Of a DNA stretch of 64,000 nucleotides, positions 25,511-38,325 are shown in pieces (position 1 is the stretch's first letter; each line of letters opens with the position of its first letter). Position numbers and translations under genes: made by a program. Source of the stretch: Hirundichthys speculiger (Eukaryota; Chordata; Actinopteri; Beloniformes; Exocoetidae); the NCBI GenBank assembly GCA_018398805.1, contig JAGFBZ010000336.1:62001-126000 (forward strand), written 5' to 3'. The notes under the pieces are model-generated. The model did not search any database. It was not told the DNA's origin and was given only the letters and a program-made list of their open reading frames with translations.

Positions 25511-26883
25511 GAGGTTGTTTAATTAATTTGGAAACAAATATTGCATGAAATCTTTATAATATTATTATTTATTTTTGTGTGCATCACAAAATAAAGGAAG
25601 ATATGGTACTTTTTTAGCTGTCCTATATTGTCAGTGCTATATGTACGACTAATATTTATGGTGTAAATCGCTATATGAGGGAATTGTTGCGCTTGGTGGC
25701 GGTCTGCGCTCTCCAAGTGCTTTTCTAGTTACTAAATGTATTTTGAAGCAATTATGCAAACTCCCAGTGACTTGGAAGGTGCCAATTCAGTGCAAAGGTA
25801 AGGACAAAAAGGGGAGAATATCGACAAGCTGAACCTCACAAGAAATTCCAGCATGTTTTCCCATCAATTCAGCGAAGGAACAGATCAACACTGACTGTTA
25901 CACAAGTTGTGATCCTGTCTAGTTTTTTCTAGAATAACTGGAGAAAGAAAGACCCTTGCCACACACATATTCACATCATATTCTGCAGTAATCGAGTTGC
26001 TTTCATGTTTTTATTTTTCATAAAAAAAGCTGCTGTCCTTTGCATACTGCCAGGTTTGGCTGTCCTGAATACAGAATATTTTTGAGGCAAAAAACATAAA
26101 GCTAGGTAAGAGAGGAGAAGGATTTCGATAACAGTTGTTACGAAACTGTACCTGTTCTCTGATAGAAGTGAATTAAAGTTATATAAAGGAGGGAGGAAAG
26201 GATCAAAAGTTCTAAACCCAACTCTTAACTTAAGTTGTTTTTTAATAGAAAAGTGCTCTTTTTTTTAAACACAGTATCTTCTCAGACTTCATGCTGATTA
26301 AATGTGAAATCTTGGATGTTTTTATTTATTTTTTTTGTTACAGTTTTTCAGATTCAAATATTTATCATAGCATTCATTTAAAAAAAATCAGCAAAAACAA
26401 TACAGCTCTACAATAAAATCATGTTATACTGTAGATAAAATTGTATAAAAGTGCATATCCCGTTATTACAAAACAGTCTTATGGTTAATATGAGAGAAAA
26501 CATCTGTGTGGAATCATCTCCCCAAAAAGTCAAATCTGTGTTAAGTTATGAGGGAGGTCATGTTAAATATTGATTTTTGCTTCTACTTTGTGTCCATGTT
26601 ATCTAGAGGTTAACGGAAGTTTTCTCTGGATGATACCGCTTTATTAAAAATTGGCCAATAATCAGCCACCTTTGATATTTCTCTAATCAGTCTACCTCAA
26701 GATTGTTTTTAATCTTTAAAGAGAGACTAAAAAAAAAATCGATGTGAAAGGTTGCTGTTAAAAATGCAGGACTGTTGTCACATGACACTTTAAATCCAAT
26801 AGATCTAGATAGATTACCTTCACTCAAGTTTTTATGAAGTACTTGATCACTAACAGGCAGATAATTAAAATAAAGGTACTTAC
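25511..26883. other. AT-rich stretch without a gene
   Basis: No transmembrane, linker or tail exon of the receptor family could be found here or back to 22.0 kb, so locus C lacks its 3' half. Nothing else is recognised. Confidence 0.45.
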
Positions 26884-27404
26884 CAAGAGTGACTCTTGTG
26901 ACGACGCTGCTGTATCTGTAAATAGTCTTTTTTCTAATGTGTTGATCAACTTTATCTGAGCCAGTGATGTTAAGGTTCAGCAGGTCATAAGAATCAGTAG
27001 AAAAGTTCCTCACAAATTCAAAATGAGATTTCTGACATTTCTCCAAAACGTAACCGTCACACACATTTAAACAAGAGGAGGCTGGTTCTCATGGGAACAG
27101 TTCCTGAGCCACATTATGAATACTCCAACTGATAATCTGCAGTCACAGTAGAGAGTGATGTTGTCTCCAGGTCTGACATCCTCCTCCAACACTGATCCAG
27201 AACTTTGATTCTGCCAACAAGAAACGAGGCCTGTAATAAAAGTAGAATGACAACTAAAGTCTGCATTCATTCTCAAGAGATTGCTACAAATACAGATAAT
27301 TATGTTTGTTTAAAGTGGAACATAAATGGAAGACTTCATCTTCAAATTATGCACCAAAAAAAAGAAAAAAATGTTCCAAGAAGAACAGCAAGTAGCATTT
27401 TCAT
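26884..27404 (-). pseudogene. Locus C: Ig receptor pseudogene, signal and V exons only
   Basis: A signal-like start at 27404 (MKMLLAVLLGTFF) runs into a T-rich tract where no donor in the expected phase is clear. The V exon (26884-27230; acceptor ttacag, donor gtaagt) starts GLVSCWQNQSSGSVLEE and keeps DNITLYCDC and WLRNCSHENQPPLV. It then hits an in-frame TAA at the end of that block, with a frame change. The 3' part resumes in another frame (FEFVRNFSTDSYDLL). The stretch that should carry DEGFYYCGT, including the second canonical cysteine, is deleted, leaving GSDKVDQH. No 3' exons follow. It is a clear pseudogene whose last frame ends with a family-type YRYSSVVTRVTLG strand. Confidence 0.88.
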
Positions 27405-27419
27405 CTCGCTGGTGTGATG

Positions 27420-30240
27420 TCGACCTGTAGTTTAAAGGAAAACGGGCTTCAAATGAACATGTTTATAACGAGGGCAGGCATTTCCATAAAAGGTCACGTA
27501 AAAGGTGATTGGCTCATCGACGACAGATTCATCTGCTGACTTTTTTCCTGTCATGCTCCTGTCAAATCTAAGTCTGAAAATAACAATTTTAACCATGACG
27601 GTTTTTGCACAGGTCCACTACTTCTACAAATCACTCTTGATAATTTAATCTTTAGCAAACTCATAGGAGAACATTTTACTGAAGCTCTGCTAATCAATGA
27701 TGTTTTGTTGCTCATGTTAAAGGTTTAGTGTGTTTCAGTAAAAATAAAAAAGACTAAAAGATGGCATGAATGTAGCACAAATTACTACAATTCCATAAGA
27801 AAACAACAATATTTGTTTTACTCTGCATCAACCATGGATAACACATGTACATATAAATTTATAATGTCCTCAAATGTTTTAAAGAAAATTGAGAAAATGT
27901 TACTGTCCTAAAGGGGCAAAGGTATGAGGCCCATATGGACACTTGAGATTTGAATCCTTCATATGGGATTCTATCAAAAAAGGGAAAATTCTTGAAATTC
28001 TCCACACAGTTTCAGATCATGCTGCACCGGCTGTACCTCAGAGGAAGGAAGCTGCAACTCTGTCGCTCTGACTTTGTGTTTTTCTATCAACACTGAATCG
28101 TCTGCATGTAGAACGACTGACCGGTTTTCATGTTCAGGAAACTAGAACCTTTTATTGAAGGGAGGGTGGATACATGCTTTCATGATGCTTGGTTTGACCT
28201 TTAGTAGGTTTTTTTTTTTTTTTTTTGCTAAACTGCTGCCAAATGTTTCTGCTGATGAAGTATTTGTGTCAATAAACAGTTAAACAGGGCGTTGAGTTTA
28301 TAAAGGGCTTCATTTTTCTGGTGTGTGTGGTAGCTTACCTGAAATATCTTTGATGTACTTTGTTTGCTTTTTTGTGTCTATTATAATACACAAATTGTTA
28401 TTTGCATTGATAACTATGTACAATGTTAAATATTGAACTTCTGAGAGGCTGTTTGTCATTATTGGCTTCCTGAGAGTTTTATTATTCAAAAAGTGGTTGA
28501 TGGCGGTTTAGCTTCTTAGAAACTGAGCAGGAGTCAATGGACCTGCCGGGGCATCCAAATCACATGACCATGTTAAGATGACGTAGTAGTAGTCTTTCGC
28601 TTCCAATTTGTGCTGGAAGTGCGGACTTCAAACTATATTTTTTGTGTACAAGACATTTCAATGTGCTTTACATACATTACAAACATTGCATACATTAGAA
28701 GCATCACATAAAACATTAAGCATTAGACAAACTACTTCACGTAGGTTCACTGGTACGACAGCTAATCTGACATAAACATAAAGGAAATCATGATTGTAGT
28801 TGTTTTTGCTTTGATTTTATTTTTTTCCTCTGACATGGCAAAGGATGCGTGTAAGCCTCGATCCACTAGACCCTCCAACACATGAGGTTCTGTGGGTCTT
28901 TTAGGTTTGGTGACATCACACGAGACAAACTGATACGTTAATAACTGTTTTGTTGTTAGTTTTATGAGAGATATAATATAAATGTCTGTTTTAGGATGGG
29001 TTAGAGATGCAGTATGCAGTCATGTGGAATGAAAAGTAGCTGCACCGTCTTTCAATTTAAAAAAATGATGTGCCAAGCTTCTGGTTCTTTTCTGCTGTTC
29101 ATTTTAGTCACTTTCATGCATGATCTATAGAAATGTATTTATTTTTACAAGTTTTAGACAATTTGAACCAGACTTTCTCTGAAGTTGTCCTTCAAACATG
29201 AGTGTCATGGTGAGCGATTTCTCCCCAGGAGATGCGATTCCATCATTTAATCCAATGCTGTTTTTGTGCTGATATTAATAAAATGTGTATTCAGAAGTAT
29301 CTGTTACATTGACAGGAGCGCTTAAAGCAACATGCAGACCTTTAGATAAAGAGTTTACAGCAGCCTTTCTTATCAACACTCAGCTGGTGTAAATGCTCCA
29401 GACGATTATCTGCTGGTGTTACCTGCTCTATTTTTTTTTTGCTACATAAATACATAAATACACAGTGAGCAGGAAACCTGGTTTATTCCAAAGACACTTA
29501 AAACATAAATAAATATAATCAGATTCATTTTTGTCTTAAGAACTGCAACTCTGTGAATGATAGAGGCACATTTTTTATTTGCTTTTATTCATAGATGGAA
29601 AAGAGACTAAATAGATTAAATGAACTCCTGTCATTAACGTCTCAACATCTCTCTTATATCTCCATTCACAAAACCAGTTCATTCCACCTCTGGAGCAGCT
29701 TTTTACCAACTGCTGCCCTGTGTGAATGACCTTGGGGGGGTAAATGATTGCTGCGTGAATATGCAGTGGGGTGAATATACGAGGGTGGCTGCAAACTCCA
29801 TGCAGAGGATGAAGTGGTTGGAGAGGCAGAGATGAGCTGGATGGGCCATATTTTGATCTTTGTGACTCAGTTTGGGGCACGAGCTACTTCAGCCAACTCT
29901 GCTGTCAAGCTTGGGAGCTTGGAGGAGCCTCCACCAGTGGGTGTCTCTCTCCCGCTGAAGTCCCTCCTCCAGCTGCAGCAACGTTAAAAACTCCATAGGC
30001 AACGGGGAAACTGAGGCCAGCAATACCTCTGTATGTGTCCAATTGGAGCAACAACTTTATCTTGTTTCATTCAGTGTCGGCTGAACAAATCAGTCACTGA
30101 CCAGCGGCGTTAGGAACCTGTTAATGACCGTGGACTGTGAAGTTGAGTAAACTAACCAACATTAGAATGAAGGAGGGAATCTCCAGCACATCTGTACTGA
30201 GTGATCACTGGGTGAAAGCGTCTCATGTTCAATATGAGTC
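27420..30240. other. Intergenic sequence between loci C and D
   Basis: Bases 28435-28530 are a diverged copy of the unit-associated segment ('gaggctgtttgtcattattggcttcctgagag'), about 1 kb 5' of locus C. A poly-T run lies at 28208-28226. The open frame at 29575-29880 (minus) has no recognisable motif and sits in ordinary-looking sequence. Confidence 0.4.
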
Positions 30241-30242
30241 TT

Positions 30243-32466
30243 TATCCCTGATAGGTTTTGATGGCAGCATATGTGCTGAAGTCTGAACTCTGGGATGTCC
30301 TTTTTTTTTTTTTTTTTTGGTTTCCGTGATGTCTGATGGATTTTTTACAGCACAGGTCTTCATCCTAACATTTAACACTTTGTGTTCAGTATCCTGTCAT
30401 CTTGTAATAAGTTATGCCTCGTTGTTAATTACATGTGGTTCTCTTTCTTGTCCTCTTGTGTCATATCTCTTTCTGTTGTCTTGGGATTTTTTCCCTCCAG
30501 AAATCAAAAAACAAAACAAAACATGGATGACATGATCCTGGATGACAGAATCAAAGCTCAAAAACATCACTCTGAGGAAAGAGACAAATATCTCAGGTAT
30601 CTGATTTCTGGCAAAGCCTGTAAACCAGGAGAGATGAGAGAAGAGAGGAGAGAAACAGCTGGATACAGAGAGAAGAACAGCTTCCAACAAAAACCACAGT
30701 CCTGCAGAGTCTGGTTCAAGTCTGGATCAAGATCAGTAAAATCTGGATTAAAGAAAAAGTTGAAAACATTTTGAAAATAATTAATTGATGCCACATAAAT
30801 ATAAACTAAAGCATTACTTTAGGAAGTCTTTCAAAATAGTTTTTTTTATTGCCTCTTTGGCATTTTAGGACTCAATCAAAGAAACAAGCAAAGCTAAAGA
30901 ACTACTATCCATGATGTGGATTAATGCTGCTGAAAGTCACTGGAAAGTCAGCGGATCGATCACTAACTCTGTCGGTGGATCAAACGTGTCAAAGTTTCCT
31001 TGGCCAGAACAGGTATTTGAAAAAAAAAAAGAAGTGTGAAATGAACCTGCTGCTGCTTATAGAGTGACTATGCAATAGAAGAGCTGTGGTGCACATGTGT
31101 TTGTGTGAATGGATAGATGAGAAACATATCGTGGAGTACGTGTAGATCGTGGATAAGCGCAAGACCATCTGCACCCAGTGCACACAGAAAAGTCCCAGCT
31201 CGGATCTGAATGAGCCTTCCAGCTGTGAACAGCAGTGAGAACCTCCAAACCCCTGTGGTGCTCTCCTAAACTGTTATCACTGCTATCAAAAAGACTTGAT
31301 CATGATTCTCTTGATTTTTTTTTCTCTTATTATGTTGTACTTTATGTTGGTCATAGTGAATAAATGTGTTAGAAAGTTTAAGGTCTAATATGGATATTTT
31401 TATCATTATCTTAATCAAGTTCATCTCGCTGGTTCTGGCATCCTGTTAAGTTATTTCCTGATGATCATATTTTCTTTGAATATTGAGAGTTTTATCGGCT
31501 GATCTGAAACCAGAGTTGTTGTTTTCATGACAATAGAGTTTAGGGAGAACTGAGGCTGATAATGACTAAAAATTAGATTTCCACCATGGTCGACACCTTG
31601 GTAACCCTACATGACTGATTGACCACTATTGTCTACGAAAATTAATTCATACCTAATCAACCAATTAAATTTTAAATGTGCTTCATCAGATGGTCTACAG
31701 TTTCCTGCTAGCGCATTTTTCCTTTCTTCAGTTTGAGTTAGTTCTCTCAAATCTCAAGTGTAAACCCATCCTACAACATCCTAAAACTCACAAAGCAAGT
31801 CACGTATGGATGGTACATGAACATTAAATGATTTCTGCTACACACCTCTGAATGCACTAGCAGGCTGTGTTCAAGCGTTTCCACAGCTCTTAGCAATGAC
31901 ATGAAAAAAGTACTTACCAAGTGTGATTCGTGTTGTCATGCTGCCGTAATTGTAAATGGTTTTTGAAGTAATGTGTTTTTTGTCTTCCTCCTTCAGCTCT
32001 TTAGTCCCACAGTAGTACAAGCCCTCATCAGAACCAAAGGCGTTCGTGATCAACGGGTCGTAAGAATCAGAAGAGAAGTTCCTCACAAATATAAAATAAG
32101 GTTTCTCATGTACAGATCATTCACATCTATGACAAGAGAAGGCTGGTTCTCATAGGAACAGTTCCTGAACCAGACTATGTTGACTCCATGCACCAGCTTG
32201 CAGTCACAGTAGAGTGATGTTGTCTCCTGGTCTGACGCTCACCTCCAACTTTGGTCCAGATTTCTGACTGTGGCTGCAAGAAACGAGTCCTGGAACAAAA
32301 GCAAAATGACAAAATCGAGTCTCAGCATTAACTTTGGTCTGCTGATAAAGCAGCTACATCTGTGTTGTATAAAGCAGAGCCTAACTTTCAGAACTGATCT
32401 TAAAAAATTTCTACCGAATATAGTTCCAAGGAGAACAACAACGTGAAATATATTCAGCTCTTCCAT
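30243..32466 (-). pseudogene. Locus D: Ig receptor pseudogene with all five exons
   Basis: Exons: 32415-32466 (signal, MEELNIFHVVVLLGTIFG), 31918-32289 (V), 30601-30742 (transmembrane), 30433-30494 (linker, 62 nt, open), about 30243-30364 (tail). The V exon has a 2-base deletion in NITL-CDC that brings a TGA into frame, and a second frame change before FVRNFSSDSYD. It keeps GSDEGLYYCGT. The transmembrane exon has lost 5 bases inside the span, and its donor reads CAG-atac instead of CAG-gtac. The tail exon has lost 7 bases over the first ITIM (VCYAAL is gone) and contains an 18-base A run in place of the Lys/Arg-rich spacer. Several independent lesions make it certainly non-functional as a receptor. 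Its linker exon has the same length as that of locus E. Confidence 0.88.
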
Positions 32467-33149
32467 GTGTAATATAGACTTCTAGTATAAAAGCAAGAAA
32501 TGGCTTTGAAGTCACAGGCATCGTTCATACCATGAGCTGGCATTTCCATAGAAGGTCACGCAACCTGTGATTGACTCACCAAACAAAAGACTTGACTGTT
32601 GACGTGACCTGGAAAACAAAAACGTGTGTCAGAGATGGAAAGATAAGACAGCAAAGATTTGTTGAGGAGTTATTTTCGTGCACTCGTCTGACTCAGGTGT
32701 TGTGTAACTTGAGTTCAGTTTCACAGCACCTATAGACAGCTATTTTTATTACAAGCCTGTACAGACCTACATGAAGAGATGTGCTCTTCCCAGCTGATTC
32801 AAATTTCAAAATCAGGATCGGACTCACTTCATTGATCCCTGAGGGGAAATTTCTTTTTGTCCATTTTGAAAAATGAAACAGCAAAAACATAGTAAAAGAA
32901 AAATAATCTCACAAGGTCATCGATGACCCAAGTAGATTGTTCCATTAGAGGAAATGTAAGGGGTTTATTGTTAGTAGGATGATATAGCTTTATAGCTATT
33001 TGACGGTCTGGGCTTGAAGGATATTACTGCCTCACCAACCCTGCTCAGAGCAGAGTTATCGAGCCTCCATCAATGATCTTCACTCATCTTCAAATCCTGC
33101 TACATTTGCTGCACCTTGAAAGTGGGAAATCAAAAATCTTATAACACAT

Positions 33150-33960
33150 GTGTCCAAATGTGGCCCGCCACATCATTTTATGTGGCCCTCGAGAGCTTGT
33201 GCATTATTGGCTTAAATTTTAAACCAATATTTTAAGCTTACACCGCTAACACCCATAATGCATTTCACCGGTACCCACCATGAGCAAGACATCAAGACGA
33301 TTTTCAGAACTGAAGGACTTAAGAAAAACCTTTACAAACTAAACCTAATATGTTCAAGAAAAGAAAAATTGATGCACAAGGAAGGAAGTTTTATGAACGA
33401 TGGGACAAACACAGAGCTAAGTATCCTAAATTTAGCCTACACGAAAAAAAAAAATTATAGCAGACTGCAGTTGCAGCAGAATGAGTCCACAAAAGCTACC
33501 GCCAAAAATGATGCAGCAGTGAAAGCTAGCTTTAACGTGGCTGTATATGACTTTCAGCTCTGATGCTTCCTTTGCAGATGTGCCGGCTGGTCCACAGAAA
33601 CTGAGTTTTCCGTTTCACAAAGCAAGGTAACTTAACTCCAAGCAAGAGGGTTTAGTAAGGCCCGTTCCTGAAACAAGGTAAAGAATACTCTGAGTCTGTT
33701 ACCATGGCAACAGACTCTGTAAACATCACCTGTGCAGAGCAGGTTTACAACCACATAACCGGAGTTTAATATAATAATGAGTTAAACATTTGAAACTTGA
33801 CAACATAATGAATACAGAAACAGTTATTTAACAATATAATATGGTGTAGTTTAATTTATTTTTATTTACATTGCATTTTTTACATTCATGCTGTCAATCT
33901 GGCCCTTCGAGGACAACCATGATGCTGGTGTGGCCCTCAGTGAAAATGAGTCTGACACCC
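33150..33960 (+). mobile_element. hAT-like element copy with transposase relic
   Basis: The ends read 'gtccaaatgtggcccgccaca' and 'ggccctcagtgaaaatgagtctgacacc', the familiar ends of a teleost hAT-type repeat. Inside, 33258-33563 is open for 101 codons and ends ATAKNDAAVKASFNVAVYDF, which resembles the VKASY-V-A-x-x-I block of hAT transposases of the GTF2IRD2/ZBED-related group. The rest of the transposase is absent, and 33600-33780 is another repeat. An inverted partial copy is at 55110-55490. Confidence 0.6.
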
Positions 33961-34829
33961 CTGAGTTATAGTATTTCTTTGTGTTTTGCCTTTACAGAAA
34001 ATTCCTATCAACAGTCATACAGTTAAGTTAACTTTAGAGTTTAAAACAAGTTAAAAATGCTTTCACTTCTTGCAGCATTTTATATTCCAACTAGGATATC
34101 CAACCTTCGGGCCCTCATCTTTATTCATTTATTTATCAAGTTGCAAGTGGTAAATCCCATTTTCTCATGTGCTATTTACACCAACGGTAGCATCTGCTTT
34201 TCTGCTTGACAACACTGGTGAGAAGAGTTTAATATGAGCAACGGTTCTTAACATCACCTTCTAGAAATTAAGGTGAGCCGTTGGGAGCTGGTTCAGGCAG
34301 ACATCTGGAGCAGCGTTTTATGCTCGCTCTCACCCCTCTGCATTTATTGCAAATTACACCATCTTATTCATAGGTCAATATAAGGAGTCAGACGTACTTG
34401 TCTGAGCCTCACAGCTGCTCTTAGAAGTCCCACTTCCTCTCAGCTTCCACCTGTAGGCTCCACTTTTATGGACGGGGACGTTAAGTTACATTTACCACCT
34501 CCAATATCTGTTCTTATGCCTAATAAGTGGTGATTGATTAAATCAGAGCCTTATCTGATTCAAGATCTTTATCATGACATAACCAATGACCTGTAGTTGA
34601 AATGCAGAAGGGAATTAATGTAAGTGTTGGAAAGTAAAGCTGTCAGACATGTGTGATCACTTTGGTGTGTGCTGACATGATCCCACGGGTTCAATATCCC
34701 CCGGTCTCTCATTCTGTATTAATATTCTGCAAGGATCACCGGGTGTAATTCGTGTCCAAGTGTTCATTTCCATGACAGCTCGGAGCTGTATGACAGATAT
34801 TAAGAGAGGCACGGCTCACATTCCTTTAA

Positions 34830-36385
34830 CCCTCATACCGCCGGCTGGGGTCCTCTCGGACCCCAGAGGTGTACTTTTTGTCATATCTTAGAGGTGCTTT
34901 ATTCTAGAATTCCAATTTTCATGACTTTGTCAATCAATTTGTTCCTAATAATGTCTTATGATTTTTTTCTGTTTCTGTCTTTATCTGTGCTTTTTAAAAA
35001 TTCCAATGCATTGGGGTCCAAGAGGACCCCAGTCAAAATCTCTAATTCCGCCTATGTATTTTTAATAGATGGAACCATTTATTGAGTCAATGTTTGCCAT
35101 GGGTCCTAATTTAAAGTATCACACACTCTCAGGGGGGGTGGGGGCACTCTGTCAGTCATTTTGAGGGAGATAGACACAAATGCAGCAGATACAGATTCAG
35201 TCATGTGCTCTGTCAACAACACAAAATACTGCTCCTCCTAAGGTAAGACGATTCTCAAAGTCAGGAATAAAATACATAATTCCATCCTAAAAATGTATAT
35301 GACTATGAAATGGAATGTTTAAGTTATATGTTACAAGATAAGACTGTAAAATAGTTTGTAGTGCATTTGATTGCCACACTGCAAGCCCCAATCCGTGCAG
35401 AAATGACCATCATGGGAGTAGGGAAAACTCCACCTGCTGACGTCCAACACTTGGATGAAAAACCTACTTGCAAAAAAAGGTGTTGCCTTTGCTCTCGAAG
35501 CACAGATAGAAAAGTAGCAAGTACTTGCTCCTTCTGCCACATGCCAATATGTCCTGACCATAGCAGGAGACAAATTGTGTGCCATAACTGTCTATAGTCC
35601 AGAGTTCAAACAACAGTGCTGCCACCAGTTTTAAGTTCTTGGGGATAACAATCAGCACTTTTTCCTGCATTTGACGTAATGTCCACTTCATAGTTCTTGG
35701 AGATGGCAACTGCATTTGACATAATGTGGATTCCTTTTACATTATAAACAAATTGAAAAATCTCAATTTGTATTGCATTTATTCAACCTTTGTTTTGAAT
35801 ATCGACTTTTGTATTAAAATTCAAATAAAATTAAAATGTAGTGACATTTAAATGATTGTGGGTTTATTTAAGTTTTTTATATATATTGGGTTCAAAATGA
35901 CCTTGGTTGGTTTCACCATATAAATACAACACAAATAATGTTTACTTGAAATGACTGAACACTAAATTATATCAGAATCAAGTCTAACGTGACTACCACA
36001 GAGATGGTAATAGAGAGGGAAAAGCTGCGCTGTAGCCTCATTCTTTAACTGATTTGAAAAATTTCAATGGATTTGTGCTTAGCTCAGATAGCATCTTAAT
36101 TACTGTAAAGGAGATTATAAAATTCCACTGTTGCCATTTTTGGGTTAAAGAAAAGTATATTTTCGTTTTATAAAATATGCAAATTAACTATAACTTTCTT
36201 AAAATAATTATAATCTGTTGTTGTTTTTTTCCTCAGATGACATTTAATACATCAGTAATAATATTCTGAGAAGAAAAAAGTTGTAATTTTTCTTTGATGG
36301 TTGTTTATTACAGTATTTATTCTTGGGGTCCGCACGGACCCCAGTCGGTAATCCATGTATGCGAAATATGTCGGTAGAATGAGGG
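34830..36385 (+). mobile_element. piggyBac-type element, internally deleted
   Basis: Flanked on both sides by TTAA (34826-34829, 36386-36389), the piggyBac target site. The inverted ends start CCCTCATaccgcc at the left, and CCCTCATtctacc when the right end is reverse-complemented. Sub-terminal 'ctggggtcc...cggacccc' palindromes occur at both ends. The only coding remnant is the cysteine-rich C-terminal domain at about 35361-35597. The catalytic core is missing. The interior otherwise is AT-rich. Confidence 0.88.
35361..35597 (+). pseudogene. piggyBac transposase C-terminal cysteine-rich domain remnant
   Basis: The frame ends with CCLCSRSTDRKVASTCSFC, then MPICPDHSRRQIVCHNCL and a stop. The Cys-x2-Cys, Cys-x2-Cys, Cys-x2-His, Cys-x2-Cys order is the zinc-binding domain that piggyBac transposases use to contact their ends. 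The catalytic Asp-containing domain is not encoded upstream, where the element has collapsed. The ATG drawn at 35361 is arbitrary; family similarity starts about 35 codons later. Confidence 0.8.
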
Positions 36386-36479
36386 TTAAGGCTTTAAATT
36401 ATACAAAAAAAGGGCATAATATGTATGAAGATGGAAAAATGGGATAAATTACCACTTGAAAGATTTAAATGTTCCCAAC

Positions 36480-36640
36480 AATCAATGCGCTCCACAATTG
36501 ATTGGTTGCCTGTCCAGGGGCTGCCTCATCTGTCACTTGACTGCTTCTGGGATGGGCTCCAGCACCCTTTCAACCCAGAACAGGATGTAGCAGGTGCAGA
36601 AAATAAATGAATGAATGGATGGATTCTCAGCCCCACATTA
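36480..36640 (+). repeat. SINE-like repeat with (GGAT/GAAT)n tail
   Basis: 'ttgcctgtccaggggctgcctc', 'gggatgggctccagcaccc', then 'aatgaatgaatggatggatt'. This is the common fish 'cctgtccagggt...ggctccagca...atggatgga' repeat. Further copies: 39464-39590 (+), 48315-48465 (-), 63560-63690 (-). Confidence 0.7.
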
Positions 36641-38202
36641 TCCTTCAGGTGTTGTGAGAAGCAAAAGCTACATGAGACTTTAACTGTCCCAAACAGCTTT
36701 GGAATGTGCAGAAGGATGGAGGGTTAGACGGAGGCAGATGATCCACCTCTGCCACCCCTGAATGGACCAGCCGAAAGGAATAGATTCACCATCAGAACTT
36801 TTCTTCTGATCTCCGGTTTACCATTCAGGTAGAATTAACCCATTTCACGAGAGCCCAGCTGTGTGTCTTTCCTGAGTTAACGTGATGGATATTTGAGTTT
36901 AGGGATGTGACATGTTAAAAAGTCTCGATGGGGCTTGGAACGACACCCTGGTGGACCTCGGAGCTCTTTTTTGTAAAGTTATTATAGTTCTTCTATACAT
37001 CAATGCAGCGACGTTCAGTGTGTTCTAGAAAATCAGGGATGACTTTACAACAAGACCTGATAAATTATTAAGTGTTCTTTTTGAACACATTCCCTCTAAA
37101 TAATCTTCTCTGGAATGGCTCGGCTGTGTAGCACAGAGTAAAAATGAAAGCAAAAGCACGGCCTTCCTTCAGTTGCAGTCTTTAACATTTCAGCTCATTA
37201 CAACATGTTATCTGGTCCTTATCTTGTCTTAAAATCTCTGATAAACAACACGTGACATATAGAACTGTGTCATTATTTATTATGCCAAAATGAAGCCAAA
37301 ATACAGAAGTGTTAACAGAAGTACAAAAAAAACTTTTAAAAGTTTATTTAAAAAATAAAAAAAAAAAATAGCAGGAGAAAAGAGCTCGCTGAGCAAAAGA
37401 AAACTGAAAAAATTGCTTTGTGCCACTTTTACAATTTTTCATTTTTAGAATAATAAAAAAAAAAAAATGACTGGATAATTTTGTTCAAACAATCACCTCA
37501 TAAAATTGACTTGGCCTCCACACCTGCAGGGGGGGTCACTGAGCTAAAAGAGAAGAATGAAAGATTTTCTTTGTGCCGCTTGAAGTTGTTGAGGAAATAA
37601 ACAAAAACAAACTTTTTTTTAAATTTACAAAAATAAAAATAAGTTTTTAAATCAGCAATTGTGAAAACAATCTAGTCAATTCTGTACTGGGAATGTCTGC
37701 AGGATCCATCATCAAGCCCCCCTTACCCCTTATCATTTATATCTGTATTTATGAAAGATATATTTTATTTTTTTTAGGACTAGAAATATGCCCCTGACAT
37801 TCTCTGCAGCTGCTCTTCCTGCATGTGAGATCTCTTCTCTTCATCTAATCCAATGGAGGAAATGGAGCATGACTTCTTATCGTACACCCGGCTGCAGTAA
37901 AAGCTCCGGAGGATTTTCTGCTCTCGTTACCTGCTGCATGAACGTTGTGCATAATTACGCAGTCACACTCGGCCCTTCTAAGAACATGTTCGGATCAGGG
38001 GACGGCGCCTGTGAGGTGACAGTCTCCGTTTAATCCAAAGAGACTCGAAACATGAAATAACTGTGTGGAAAAATATCTGCACATTTCTGAAGAAGTAGGT
38101 TGCAGAGTTTTTCAGTTTGATTTTATTTTTAGAGGGAAAAGATAAATGACAGGAGGAGAAAAAAAAGAAGCAGTTTCTGTTAATATCAAACATGGTGAAC
38201 CT
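36641..38202. other. AT-rich stretch 3' of locus E
   Basis: Many A and T runs, and no recognisable exon. It would include the 3' UTR of locus E on the minus strand, but I can point to no confident polyadenylation site. Confidence 0.4.
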
Positions 38203-38325
38203 CTACATCTGAGAGGTTTTGATGGCAGAATACGTGCTGAAGTCTGAACTCTGGGCCGTCCTCCTCGTCTTTGGTCTCTGTGATGCCTGACGGATTTCCA
38301 GGGCAGCGTAACACACGTCTTCACC
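38203..38325 (-). CDS. Locus E cytoplasmic-tail exon with two ITIM-like motifs
   Basis: 41 codons including the stop, phase 0, after acceptor atcttag. It begins GEDVCYAALEIRQ and ends SSDFSTYSAIKTSQM. VCYAAL and STYSAI both fit S/I/V/L-x-Y-x-x-I/V/L. Basic residues (RPKTRR) lie between them. Orthologous exons at 10870 and 17905 keep both motifs; locus D has lost the first. Confidence 0.85.
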   Translation of the reverse strand, partial: GEDVCYAALEIRQASQRPKTRRTAQSSDFSTYSAIKTSQM

